43,411 nucleotides of DNA from Bacteroidota bacterium (GTDB lineage Bacteria; Bacteroidota; Bacteroidia; Chitinophagales; Chitinophagaceae), in NCBI GenBank assembly GCA_030706685.1, contig JAUZOA010000041.1:1-43411 (forward strand), read 5' to 3'. This document shows, piece after piece, positions 15,960 through 25,003 of the stretch; position 1 is the first letter of the stretch; each line of letters opens with the position of its first letter. The notes under the pieces are model-generated. The model worked only from the letters and a program-made list of their open reading frames with translations. It had not been told where the DNA came from and ran no database searches. Both the position numbers and the translations under genes were made by a program.

Positions 15960-16941
15960 GCCTTTGAAATTGTTGTAAAAACGATTCCACTTCTTTTTTC
16001 CACCGGGCAGGATCTCTCTTTAAAAAAGATTCATGCATCGCTCCTTCATAAATAACCAGTTTTTTGTTTCGGGAAGCAATAGCCTGGTAGATCGCATCCG
16101 TCTCCTTCTTTAATACCAGTTCATCTTTTTCGCCATATTGCTCCAATACCGGGCATTCTATGTTTTTCGCATAGCTTGTAATTTTGAAACCAAACCCATT
16201 AAAACCTCTTTCAATCCCGATCCAGAAAGTAGTGAGAAAGGCAAAAGGCTGCTGCGGGAAACCAAGAATACGTGCGCGGCCTTCCAGGTGCGATTGTAAA
16301 GAGAGAAAAGGCATTTCAACGATAATGCCGGACGGATGGACGCCATAATCAGAAACAGCCTTTATTATTTCTACGGCTCCCATGGAAGCGCCCCATAAAA
16401 AAATATTCTTTTCCCCCGCCTGTTGCACATAGTTATAGGCCAGGCTTACTTCTTCCGATTCCCTGTACCCGATTGTCGTCGTATTGCCACCGCTGTTCCC
16501 ATGATCACGTACATCCACCATCATGACATTATACCCCAGGTTTCTGAATGCGACGGCTTCATCCATGACTAATCCTTTATGACCCATCAACCCGTGAAAT
16601 AATATCACGGTTCCTTTCGGCAATGTGTCGGCCCTGCTATACCATGCATTGATAGAAATATCATCATGCGTTTTTAATACTACCGGGGAATAGGCAAAGG
16701 CAGGCGACTGAGATAAAGTTTGCCGGTAAAATGTAGGTCCGGAAAAAAGCCGCCAGGTCTTAGCAAAAATATTCTGAGAAGTGGGCTTATCCCATGTATC
16801 CGCTGTGGCAGCATGTAAATGTGTAAGCTTATCGGCATATAAGGCTGCACTGATATTGATCAAAATGAACTGCACCAGCAGTACCCACAATAACCACGTG
16901 ATGATAATTCTAAGCTTTCGTCTGGGTTTCCTGTTTTTCAT
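15949..16941 (-). CDS. Alpha/beta hydrolase with N-terminal membrane anchor
   Basis: A 330-residue protein with a basic start (MKNRKPRRKLR) and one hydrophobic segment at about 12-33 that anchors it in the inner membrane. The hydrolase domain has the HG oxyanion motif at 116-117, the nucleophile elbow GASMG (S186), and likely acid D273 and base H303. Serine esterase, thioesterase or lipase activity is expected; the substrate is unknown. Its 3' end overlaps the L,D-transpeptidase gene tail to tail by 11 bases. The next gene, acs, is on the same strand 470 bases upstream, so it probably has its own promoter. Confidence 0.88.
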   Translation of the reverse strand: MKNRKPRRKLRIIITWLLWVLLVQFILINISAALYADKLTHLHAATADTWDKPTSQNIFAKTWRLFSGPTFYRQTLSQSPAFAYSPVVLKTHDDISINAWYSRADTLPKGTVILFHGLMGHKGLVMDEAVAFRNLGYNVMMVDVRDHGNSGGNTTTIGYRESEEVSLAYNYVQQAGEKNIFLWGASMGAVEIIKAVSDYGVHPSGIIVEMPFLSLQSHLEGRARILGFPQQPFAFLTTFWIGIERGFNGFGFKITSYAKNIECPVLEQYGEKDELVLKKETDAIYQAIASRNKKLVIYEGAMHESFLKRDPARWKKEVESFLQQFQRPTF

Positions 16942-17095
16942 AAGATAGTATCCATTCGTATATAGCTATCCGTCAAAAATAATTTTTCACTTCCAAAACG
17001 TCTAATCATTATACAGGTTTTATCAGTTTAGGTATAATTTTTGAGATAAATGATAGCAAAGCATTGTTTCAAATAGATTGAAGAACCCTTTTAAG

Positions 17096-17114
17096 GCAGC
17101 CTGGTTCAGGCTGC
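17096..17114 (+). terminator. Stem-loop, possible terminator or small RNA end
   Basis: GCAGCCT and AGGCTGC form a 7-bp stem with a 5-nt loop. On the plus strand a T-rich tail (TTTAATTTT) follows. No plus-strand gene lies upstream, so it may end an unannotated small transcript. Confidence 0.35.
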
Positions 17115-17253
17115 TTTAATTTTGGCAGCCTTTCATTAAGTCCTGTTTACTTATTGAAGGGATTTTAGTATATTAGTTAAGAAGAGATCTTTTATTTATC
17201 AACCCAGGGTGCCATCGATTTCTCACAAGACTCGCATCTGGTTCTTACCTGAA

Positions 17254-17352
17254 CTTGACGAGACCTTGACGAGACCCTCACCTGACCCTGACGAGACCCT
17301 GACCTGATCATATAGTGGTCATATAGGGGTGATATAGCGGTCATATGACGTG
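17254..17352. repeat. 99-bp block with exact 11-bp period (9 units)
   Basis: Nine consecutive 11-mers tile this block with no slippage. The first five are of the CTTGACGAGAC / CCTGACCTGAT type; the last four are of the CATATAGTGGT type. The change of type happens inside the same register. It lies between the acs stop codon and a hairpin. It shows no feature of a coding sequence. Confidence 0.75.
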
Positions 17353-17410
17353 AAGATAGCTATCATCATGCTACAGACACACAACGGAGAAACAGTACCC
17401 GGGCAATTAA

Positions 17411-19348
17411 TTAAAGTTTACCTTGTTTGATCTCCTCCACTACTCCCGGATCGAGCAAAGCGGTAGTATCACCAAGGTTCGATGTTTCTCCTTCCGCAAT
17501 CTTTCTCAATATCCTTCTCATGATCTTGCCGCTTCTTGTTTTGGGCAAGCCTTTCACAAATTGTATTTTATCCGGTTTCGCGATTGCGCCAATTACCCTT
17601 GTTACAGTTTGAAGAATATCTCTTCTTGTCATTTCTTCATCGCCATGAATATGACCATAAACTACATAAGCATAAATACCCTGCCCTTTTACATCATGCG
17701 GGTAACCCACTACAGCGCTTTCCACGACGCCGGTGTGCATGTTAATAGCGTTCTCTACTTCAGCGGTACCTATCCGGTGGCCGCTTACATTCAGCACATC
17801 ATCTACCCGGCCCGTGATCCTGAAATTTCCCTTGTCGTCTTTCCATGCGCCATCCCCGGTAAAATATAAGTTGGGGTAAGCCGCAAAATAATTCTGGCGG
17901 CAGCGGTCATGATCTCCATAAGTAGTTCGTATAATAGAAGGCCAGGGCGCTTTAATGCACAGGTTTCCGTTTAATAAGCCGTGCTCATCTTTTTGTGTCA
18001 CCTCTTTTCCGTTTTCATCCACTAACACAGGCTGCACTCCGGGCATCGGCAATGTAGCCCAGCTTGGCCTGGCAGGTGTTACCCCTGCCAGGTTTGAAAT
18101 AAGTATACCCCCGGTTTCCGTTTGCCACCAGGTATCTACTACAGGGCATTTTTTCTTTCCTACATTTTCATCATACCAATGCCAGGCTTCTTCATTGATA
18201 GGTTCGCCTACTGTGCCCAGTATTTTTAATGAAGAAAGGTCTTTTCCTTTCAGGGGACCGAGGCCAAATCCCATTAAACTCCTGATCGCTGTCGGGGCCG
18301 TGTACAGAATATTTACTTTATGTTTATCCACTATATCCCAGAACCTGCCCGCGTCCGGCCAGGTGGGAATGCCTTCAAACATTACAGAAGTGGCGCCAGC
18401 GCTCAATGGACCATATATGATATAACTATGCCCGGTTATCCACCCGATGTCGGCCGTGCAGAAATGAATATCGCCGGGATTATATTGAAAAACATTTACG
18501 AATGAATAGGTGGTCCACACCATATAACCAGCGCTGCTATGCACCACTCCCTTGGGCTTACCCGTACTGCCGGAAGTATATAAAATAAATAAAGGATCTT
18601 CTGCATCCATTTCTTCAGCAGGGAAAGAAACAATGCCTTCTTTTTCCACCTGTGTTTCCGCGTATTCCATTTCATCTTCCCACCACACATCTCTTCCTTT
18701 GAGCATGGAAACAGGCGTTCTTGTTCTTGTATAAACAATTACTTTTTTTACCGTCCTGTTGCCTATCAGCGCATCATCAATCACGCTTTTGAGAGGAATG
18801 TCTTTGCCGCCCCGGTACGCGCCGTCGCTGGTAACAATATATTCGGCCTCGGCGTCATAAAGCCTGTCGGCAATACTTTGGGCAGAAAAACCACCGAAGA
18901 TCACACTATGTATAGCCCCGATCCTCGCGCACCCCAATATCGCATAAGCCAGTTCCGGTACCATCCCCATATAAATGCAAACCCTGTCCCCTTTTTTTAC
19001 ACCATTATTTTTTAATACCTGGGCAAACTGGCAAACTCTTTTATGCAGCCGGTTATACGTCACCACTCTTACTCTTTCTTCCGGGTTGTTGGGCTCCCAG
19101 ATAATAGCAGGTTTATCGCCAAGCTTTTCCAGGTGCCGGTCAATACAGTTTTCCGTAATGTTCAGTTTTGCGCCGTCAAACCACCTTACTCTTGGCTCTT
19201 TAAAATTCCATTCCAGGACCCTGTTCCATTTCTTTTTCCAGCGAAAATGTTCAGCAACGGAACTCCAGAATTTATCGGGATGTGAAATACTGTCCTTATA
19301 AGCCTTTTCGTATTCCTCCATGCTGCGTATCTGGTAAGGATATGACAT
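17411..19348 (-). CDS. acs: Acetyl-CoA synthetase (AMP-forming)
   Basis: Activates acetate to acetyl-CoA through an acetyl-adenylate. At 645 residues it has family length. The adenylation-loop motif YTSGSTGKPKG is at 257-267, GEPINEEAWHWY lies in the middle region, and the C-terminal PKTRSGK contains K608, the lysine regulated by acetylation in E. coli Acs (K609). The start at 19348 gives MSYPYQIRSMEEY, which is typical. It lies 215 bases downstream of satP on the same strand, so uptake and activation of acetate are probably co-regulated. Propionyl-CoA synthetase is a homologue, but this sequence matches Acs from end to end. Confidence 0.96.
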   Translation of the reverse strand: MSYPYQIRSMEEYEKAYKDSISHPDKFWSSVAEHFRWKKKWNRVLEWNFKEPRVRWFDGAKLNITENCIDRHLEKLGDKPAIIWEPNNPEERVRVVTYNRLHKRVCQFAQVLKNNGVKKGDRVCIYMGMVPELAYAILGCARIGAIHSVIFGGFSAQSIADRLYDAEAEYIVTSDGAYRGGKDIPLKSVIDDALIGNRTVKKVIVYTRTRTPVSMLKGRDVWWEDEMEYAETQVEKEGIVSFPAEEMDAEDPLFILYTSGSTGKPKGVVHSSAGYMVWTTYSFVNVFQYNPGDIHFCTADIGWITGHSYIIYGPLSAGATSVMFEGIPTWPDAGRFWDIVDKHKVNILYTAPTAIRSLMGFGLGPLKGKDLSSLKILGTVGEPINEEAWHWYDENVGKKKCPVVDTWWQTETGGILISNLAGVTPARPSWATLPMPGVQPVLVDENGKEVTQKDEHGLLNGNLCIKAPWPSIIRTTYGDHDRCRQNYFAAYPNLYFTGDGAWKDDKGNFRITGRVDDVLNVSGHRIGTAEVENAINMHTGVVESAVVGYPHDVKGQGIYAYVVYGHIHGDEEMTRRDILQTVTRVIGAIAKPDKIQFVKGLPKTRSGKIMRRILRKIAEGETSNLGDTTALLDPGVVEEIKQGKL

Positions 19349-19501
19349 AAATGAACTTTGTTTTAAGCCTTAAATGTACGAAGACAAAAAAAATATTGCT
19401 GCATTAAATCATTTCTGTATTTCATGCATATATTGCCGCAGCAGGAATCTTTCATGGTGGTCAGGCCTGTCCGGGGGACTGTGATGCAGTGAGTCGTTTT
19501 T

Positions 19502-19522
19502 ACCTGGTAGTCTTTACCAGGT
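19502..19522. other. Stem-loop between satP and acs
   Basis: ACCTGGTA and TACCAGGT form a perfect 8-bp stem with a 5-nt loop in the 215-bp gap. On the minus strand no T-run follows, so it may be a processing or attenuation site that lowers acs transcription relative to satP. Confidence 0.4.
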
Positions 19523-19563
19523 CTTTGGTGAATTTATTGATGATTAAAAAAGACAAAGAATAC

Positions 19564-20154
19564 TTACTTTTTTATAATAGCCCCGATTGGCATAATGACT
19601 TTTCCATATACTTCATTCAATAAAGTGGCAACGCCGGTATAGATAGCAGAAGCGCCGCAAACAATTCCCTCATACCCGGTAAATGTCTTAACGGCAGCGT
19701 TTCCCGTTACATCGCCCAATGCCAGTAAAAAAAACAGGATGGTCAAACTTGCAAAAACAAATTGCAGGGCCTTATTAATTTTTAATGTGCCAATGAACAA
19801 AAGCCCGGTAAAAATGCCCCACATTATTAAATAAGCAACCATGCCGTTGGTGGATGGGGCAGTCATTAAATTCTGTTTTGGAAGCAGAATCAATGCCACC
19901 AGGGTAAGCCAGAAGAAGCCATAAGAAAGAAAGGCGGTCATTCCGAATGTGTTGTTCTTTTTCGATTCCAGGATTCCTGCTATAATTTGAGCCAGGCCTC
20001 CATAGAAAATGCCCATAGCCAAAATCATCGAATTCATTTCATAAAAACCTGCATTGTGAAGATTTAATAAGACCGTTGTCATTCCAAAGGCTAAAAGCCC
20101 TAATGGTCCGGGGTTAGCGGAATTGTCCTTGATAGTTATGGTTGATTGATCCAT
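19564..20154 (-). CDS. satP: GPR1/FUN34/YaaH-family acetate transporter
   Basis: A 196-residue inner-membrane protein with six hydrophobic helices. The family signature NPGPLGL is at residues 14-20 (NPAPLGL in most members). [22 protein letters not shown] follows in the second and third helices. SatP proteins of bacteria and fungi move acetate or succinate across the membrane. It is the first gene of a unit with acs, so acetate is the likely substrate. A perfect inverted repeat 80 bases upstream (20234-20255) may be its operator. Confidence 0.9.
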   Translation of the reverse strand: MDQSTITIKDNSANPGPLGLLAFGMTTVLLNLHNAGFYEMNSMILAMGIFYGGLAQIIAGILESKKNNTFGMTAFLSYGFFWLTLVALILLPKQNLMTAPSTNGMVAYLIMWGIFTGLLFIGTLKINKALQFVFASLTILFFLLALGDVTGNAAVKTFTGYEGIVCGASAIYTGVATLLNEVYGKVIMPIGAIIKK

Positions 20155-20233
20155 ACAGCTGCAATGTTTAAAATGATAAGATTGATAGTTGAGAATTATT
20201 TTTAAATATCTGAATTTTTTTTAAATCTCCGGT

Positions 20234-20255
20234 CAATATTATCTTTTTAATATTG
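20234..20255. promoter_or_regulatory. Perfect inverted repeat, putative operator of satP-acs
   Basis: CAATATTA and TAATATTG are perfect 8-bp arms around TCTTTT. The 22-bp span and position upstream of satP suit a dimeric regulator site. No candidate regulator gene is adjacent. Confidence 0.4.
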
Positions 20256-20491
20256 GTACTACCTGTATAAAAGATGCGAATAGCAGGCGCCGGTTATTAT
20301 CTTGCCGCACCCCGGGAGTATCAAAATTTCAAAGCTCTGTGAAAGAAGATGTTATTAAGCAATTATTCAGGCATCTGTCCCTATACCGGTCACCCCGGAG
20401 AATTGATCATTTTTGGGGTATATGCTTCCAAAGGGAAACAGGGTTATTCGCCCGGATCCACGGCGAACATACCGGATTAGTTTTCCTTTAC

Positions 20492-20499
20492 TACTTTTG
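20492..20499 (+). promoter_or_regulatory. TACTTTTG box 5 bases before the carbonic anhydrase start
   Basis: TAnnTTTG match whose spacing would place transcription start at the A of the start codon (20505). This predicts a leaderless mRNA. No -33 element is evident. Confidence 0.4.
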
Positions 20500-20504
20500 A
20501 CCCC

Positions 20505-21140
20505 ATGCATTCATACCAAAAGCTTTTGCTGGAAAATAAAGCATGGGCCAAAGAAAAATTAGCTGAAGATCCGCATTATTTTGATCGCCTGTCTCAATTG
20601 CAGACACCGGAGTTTTTATGGATCGGCTGCAGCGACAGCCGGGTACCTGCCAATGAGATCACGGGCACACAACCGGGCGAAATATTTGTTCACCGCAATG
20701 TCGCCAACCTGGTTATTAATACGGATGTAAACCTCCTTAGTGTTTTGGATTATGCGGTCAATTACCTGCAGGTAAAACACGTGATCGTCTGTGGCCACTA
20801 TGGCTGTGGAGGGATCAAAGCAGCGATCACGAATCATGATTTTAAGGCGGTGCTGAATATGTGGCTAAGGGGGATTAAAGATGTTTACCGGATATACCGC
20901 GCCGAGCTGGATGCCATGACCAATGAAGAACAGAAAGAGGACCGGCTGGTTGAATTGAATGTACAGGAACAAATATTCAATCTCGCCAAAACATCCATCA
21001 TTCAGCGTGTCTGGAAAAATGAACAGCGGCCGCACCTGCATGGCTGGGTATATGGATTAAAGGATGGCCTTATTAAGCCCGTTTGCGAAATGAATGCCGG
21101 AACACATATTGATCCCCTGTATGAATATGATGACCTTTAA
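20505..21140 (+). CDS. can: Beta-class carbonic anhydrase
   Basis: Interconverts CO2 and bicarbonate. A 211-residue protein with zinc ligands C42, H98 and C101. D44 and R46 of the CSDSR motif are present, as is the HYGCGG loop at 98-103. The length and the C-terminal WVYGLKDGLI agree with the E. coli Can type. It probably supplies bicarbonate for carboxylations. The gene stands alone, divergent from satP, with a TACTTTTG box directly before the start codon. Confidence 0.95.
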   Translation: MHSYQKLLLENKAWAKEKLAEDPHYFDRLSQLQTPEFLWIGCSDSRVPANEITGTQPGEIFVHRNVANLVINTDVNLLSVLDYAVNYLQVKHVIVCGHYGCGGIKAAITNHDFKAVLNMWLRGIKDVYRIYRAELDAMTNEEQKEDRLVELNVQEQIFNLAKTSIIQRVWKNEQRPHLHGWVYGLKDGLIKPVCEMNAGTHIDPLYEYDDL

Positions 21141-21184
21141 ATGCTGCAACCTTCTGCAACATTCTCCAAAAAGGCAAAATTTAA

Positions 21185-21501
21185 TTAGTGGCCGGCTACC
21201 CTATTAACGCTGTATATAAAGCTATCTGTGATTGCCGGAAAGTGCCACCGGTAAACCCAACCACCAAACAAGCTTTCTATTCCGCGAAGCCGGTTTGATA
21301 GGTGATGGCGAAATGGATCCTGCCTGCCGGCCATTATACGTGGCAATGATACACCACTACATGCCCAATAGCCAGTGTTTTTTATTTATTAATCGTTCTC
21401 ATGGTGTCGGTGGTAAAGATTTTTTTGAACTGACACAGCAGTTTATTGATCACCCTTATCAAAAAACAGGATCAAACAATAAAAACGTTATTGCTTATTA
21501 G
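21185..21501 (+). pseudogene. Frameshifted C-terminal relic of an alpha/beta hydrolase (TAP-like)
   Basis: Two frames join into one recognisable protein end. Frame one, open from 21185, gives VPPVNPTTKQAFYSAKPV and meets TGA TAG at 21296-21301. Restoring one T in the run just before that stop continues into the frame that gives GEMDPACRPLYVAMIHHY, then SHGVGGKDFF and a final IDHPYQK. This is the order of the C-terminal TAP-like domain of tripeptidyl/proline aminopeptidase-type hydrolases, in which the G-E-x-D-P and S-H-G segments carry the catalytic Asp and His. The N-terminal part with the serine nucleophile is absent. Single-base deletion plus 5' truncation mark it as dead. Confidence 0.7.
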
Positions 21502-21551
21502 AGCAGCGCCGGGTATATCTCATGGCTCGTTTATTATTCCCTATTTCTCGT

Positions 21552-21559
21552 TACTTTTG
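21552..21559 (+). promoter_or_regulatory. TACTTTTG box 4 bases before gldA
   Basis: Same TAnnTTTG box as before carbonic anhydrase; it would put the transcription start at or next to the start codon (21564). No -33 element is seen. Confidence 0.4.
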
Positions 21560-21563
21560 AATC

Positions 21564-22466
21564 ATGTCCATTGAAGTAAAAAACCTTCTCAAGCAATATG
21601 GCGAACAAAAAGCCGTCAACAATATTTCATTTAAAGTAGAAAAAGGCGAGATCGTAGGTTTTCTCGGTCCCAATGGGGCCGGCAAGTCAACGACCATGAA
21701 GATCATTACCGGCTACCTGCAGCAGACAAGCGGAGAAGCTTATGTCTCCGGTATCAATGTAAATGATGATCCCTTACAGGCAAAAAAAAGGGTGGGCTAC
21801 CTGCCCGAAGCAAATGCCTTGTACTATGATATGTACGTAAAGGAATACCTGGCTTTTATCGCGGAAGTACATAAAATAAACAACCGGCAGCAGGCGATTG
21901 ATAAAGTCATTGAAACTGTTGGCTTAAAAACCGAATCGAAAAAAAAGATCGGTCAGCTTTCAAAAGGTTACAAACAAAGAGTAGGCCTGGCAGCCGCGCT
22001 TATCCATGATCCCGAAGTGCTGATATTGGATGAGCCCACTTCCGGCCTTGATCCCAACCAGATCATCGAAATAAGGGAAGTGATCAAACAACAGGGAAAA
22101 AATAAAACTGTCCTGTTTTCCTCCCATATCCTGCAGGAAGTAGAAGCTATGTGCGACAGGGTGATCATTATTAACAAAGGGCAACTGGTAGCGGATGATA
22201 AACTGGCGACCCTCCGGAATAATTCCGGCTCTAAAACAAAAATAGTCCTGGAACTAAAGGAAATCATCGCTGATGAACTGATGTCTTCTGTCTTTGGAAA
22301 AGAAATCAGCCGCTCCAATCCCACTACCTGGAAGTTTGAAACCGGCGACCCGGAAAAATTAAAAAAGCAAATACTGCAACTTGCCATAGAGAAAAACCTG
22401 AACATAGTCTCCTTACAAAGCGAATCGGTCAACCTGGAAGATGTATTCAGGAATTTAACCGCGTGA
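21564..22466 (+). CDS. gldA: ABC transporter ATPase, GldA-type
   Basis: A 300-residue ABC ATPase. Walker A GPNGAGKST is at 35-43, the signature LSKGYKQ at 132-138 and Walker B VLILDEP at 152-158. The C-terminal 80 residues form the extension typical of ABC-2 type transporters. The segments GYLPEANALYYDMYVKEYLAF and LSKGYKQRVGLAAAL follow the Flavobacterium gliding-motility protein GldA closely. GldA works with the membrane proteins GldF and GldG; neither is adjacent here, so it may serve another ABC-2 permease. A close GldA-like paralogue is the main alternative. Confidence 0.82.
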   Translation: MSIEVKNLLKQYGEQKAVNNISFKVEKGEIVGFLGPNGAGKSTTMKIITGYLQQTSGEAYVSGINVNDDPLQAKKRVGYLPEANALYYDMYVKEYLAFIAEVHKINNRQQAIDKVIETVGLKTESKKKIGQLSKGYKQRVGLAAALIHDPEVLILDEPTSGLDPNQIIEIREVIKQQGKNKTVLFSSHILQEVEAMCDRVIIINKGQLVADDKLATLRNNSGSKTKIVLELKEIIADELMSSVFGKEISRSNPTTWKFETGDPEKLKKQILQLAIEKNLNIVSLQSESVNLEDVFRNLTA

Positions 22467-22536
22467 AAAATAGGAAAAGAAAGTGATGCCCCCCGGCTTT
22501 GTCATTTTACATTTAATGGAAAAGAAAGGATGAAAA

Positions 22537-22719
22537 ATGCTACAATATATTATCGCATCAATGCAGGGGCTTTACCTTAGAGAATACGCTCAGGAAATCG
22601 TTGGGCACAAATTACAGGCAGTAAATGGTTCTTTGCAACAAGACCCGAAAGCTGTTTCTTTGCAAAAAAAATTACAGAAGTCAAAAAACTATAAACTAGT
22701 TGACAATGGTCAAGGTTAA
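22537..22719 (+). CDS. Possible 60-residue hypothetical protein
   Basis: An open frame from ATG at 22537 encoding a short hydrophobic start (MLQYIIASMQG) and a Lys/Gln-rich helical remainder. Codon choice is not clearly unlike coding DNA, but there is no motif, no clear ribosome-binding context and no known relative. It may be chance. Confidence 0.25.
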   Translation: MLQYIIASMQGLYLREYAQEIVGHKLQAVNGSLQQDPKAVSLQKKLQKSKNYKLVDNGQG

Positions 22720-22752
22720 TCGGTAAAAAGAAAACGTAAACCGGAACAGCAA

Positions 22753-24083
<1,331 letters not shown>

Positions 24084-24154
24084 ATTGCGCGGTAAAAGGA
24101 CTCTGTGTCCGGGAAAATAGCTGTCAATTCAGACCCGGGCAACAAATCTCAAAC

Positions 24155-24469
24155 ATGAAGTTGCTGAACCATATACCCGGCTGGCTAAAAAATAAATTTT
24201 TTATTGCTTTCACGTTATTCGCCGCTATCATTCTTTTTTTTGATAAAAATGATTTTTTCACACAGATGGATCGCAACCGGCAGTTGCACGACCTGCAGAA
24301 AAGCAAACAATACTATAGTGCCCGCATAACTGCCATAAACGCCGAACTCGGAAACCTAAGATCGAACCCGGCTACCCTGGAAAAATATGCAAGGGAAAAA
24401 TACCTGATGAAACGGGATAACGAGGACTTGTTTATCATACCGGAAAACTCCCAGGGGGACAAGAATTAA
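24155..24469 (+). CDS. FtsB/DivIC-family septum formation initiator
   Basis: A 104-residue bitopic division protein. A short cytoplasmic N-terminus (1-13) is followed by one transmembrane helix (about 14-29), a coiled coil (about 35-72) and the conserved tail LEKYAREKYLMKRDNEDLF (75-93), which is typical of DivIC/FtsB. It acts in the divisome with FtsL and FtsQ/DivIB. Its place behind eno repeats a linkage known from other bacteria. The gene symbol is left open because FtsB and DivIC names are used interchangeably in this phylum. Confidence 0.88.
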   Translation: MKLLNHIPGWLKNKFFIAFTLFAAIILFFDKNDFFTQMDRNRQLHDLQKSKQYYSARITAINAELGNLRSNPATLEKYAREKYLMKRDNEDLFIIPENSQGDKN

Positions 24470-24561
24470 GGATTTTTGCACAATAAGCAGTCACATAGAC
24501 CGTTTAATAACTGACATTTCTATTCTGGACACATATTTTATTGGACATCAATGGTTTGCTA

Positions 24562-24792
24562 ATGACAAATTTTACCCCCGAGGATCTTTTATTGTACCTG
24601 TACAAAGAAACCTCTTTGCAACAAACTGCCGAGATTGAACAAGCCCTTGCTAAAGACTGGGCCCTCCGTGAAAAGCTGGCCGTTTTAAAGGCCTCTATGC
24701 AAAGATTAGACAAACTGGTGCAGGCTCCCCGTACTGAAGTAGTGCTTAATGTACTTCATCATGCACAGGAAAAGTCTGCAGAACAGGTCTAA
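24562..24792 (+). CDS. Small soluble protein of unknown function
   Basis: A 76-residue product from ATG at 24562 (MTNFTPEDLLLYLYKETS). A longer frame from a TTG at 24541 exists but adds residues with no pattern. The protein is helical throughout: an LLLYLYKETS start, a charged centre (EIEQALAKDWALREKLAVLKASM) and a C-terminal helix. The N-terminal YLYxETS and the acidic/leucine helix recall the N-terminal helix of anti-sigma proteins, but there is no membrane segment or sigma gene nearby. A strong terminator follows. Confidence 0.7.
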   Translation: MTNFTPEDLLLYLYKETSLQQTAEIEQALAKDWALREKLAVLKASMQRLDKLVQAPRTEVVLNVLHHAQEKSAEQV

Positions 24793-24819
24793 AGTTCCTC
24801 TTGTATCCCAATTTATTCA

Positions 24820-24848
24820 GCATTCCGCCAGGCGGGATGCTTTTTTTT
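24820..24848 (+). terminator. Rho-independent terminator
   Basis: GCATTCCGCC and GGCGGGATGC pair over 10 positions (one G-U) with a 1-nt centre, followed by eight T residues. It lies 27 bases after the small protein stop codon. Confidence 0.85.
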
Positions 24849-24850
24849 GT

Positions 24851-24993
24851 CTAAGAGGTCAAAGGTGAAAAGAGAGGCTCTCCTATCCCATCGCCTTTTT
24901 TATTCCGGTCTTGCCCATTAAAAGATAAAAAGACAAGAATCCCTGCTATGAAGCAGGTTCTCTTTTATCTCTTTTTCTCCTTCGACCTCTTAG
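24851..24993. repeat. Long imperfect inverted repeat upstream of nth
   Basis: CTAAGAGGTC at 24851-24860 returns as GACCTCTTAG at 24984-24993, and the arms stay complementary inward for about 25 bases with a few mismatches. The arms advance in 8-bp steps. A second hairpin (24923-24970; CCTGCT and AGCAGG at its tip) is nested inside. The right arm reaches into the nth -7 box. Confidence 0.6.
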
Positions 24994-24998
24994 CTTTG
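24991..24998 (+). promoter_or_regulatory. TAGCTTTG box 5 bases before nth
   Basis: Matches TAnnTTTG and again lies 5 bases before the start codon (25004), predicting a leaderless transcript. It overlaps the right arm of the inverted repeat at 24851-24993, so box and hairpin would compete in single strands. Confidence 0.4.
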
Positions 24999-25003
24999 TA
25001 CCC

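Larger units (their letters stand above)
16942..17410. other. 469-bp gap with a hairpin and the 11-bp array
   Basis: No gene is supported in this gap. It holds a stem-loop at 17096-17114 (GCAGCCT and AGGCTGC), a further GGCAGCCT near 17124, and the 11-bp-period block at 17254-17352. The promoter of the hydrolase gene must lie at its left end. The array sits directly after the acs stop codon. Confidence 0.6.
20155..20504. other. Divergent 350-bp gap between satP and carbonic anhydrase
   Basis: No gene is supported. The left half is AT-rich and holds the inverted repeat at 20234-20255 and presumably the satP promoter. The right half has higher G+C and ends in the TACTTTTG box before the carbonic anhydrase start. 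Confidence 0.5.

Noticed and set aside
17254-17352. Possible CRISPR or coding repeat
   Set aside because: Eleven-base units are contiguous with no spacers, and the period is not a multiple of three.
21232-21501. An intact 89-residue gene between can and gldA
   Set aside because: Its first residues are out-of-frame noise and the remainder is the end of a hydrolase whose preceding segment lies in another frame; it is a pseudogene fragment.
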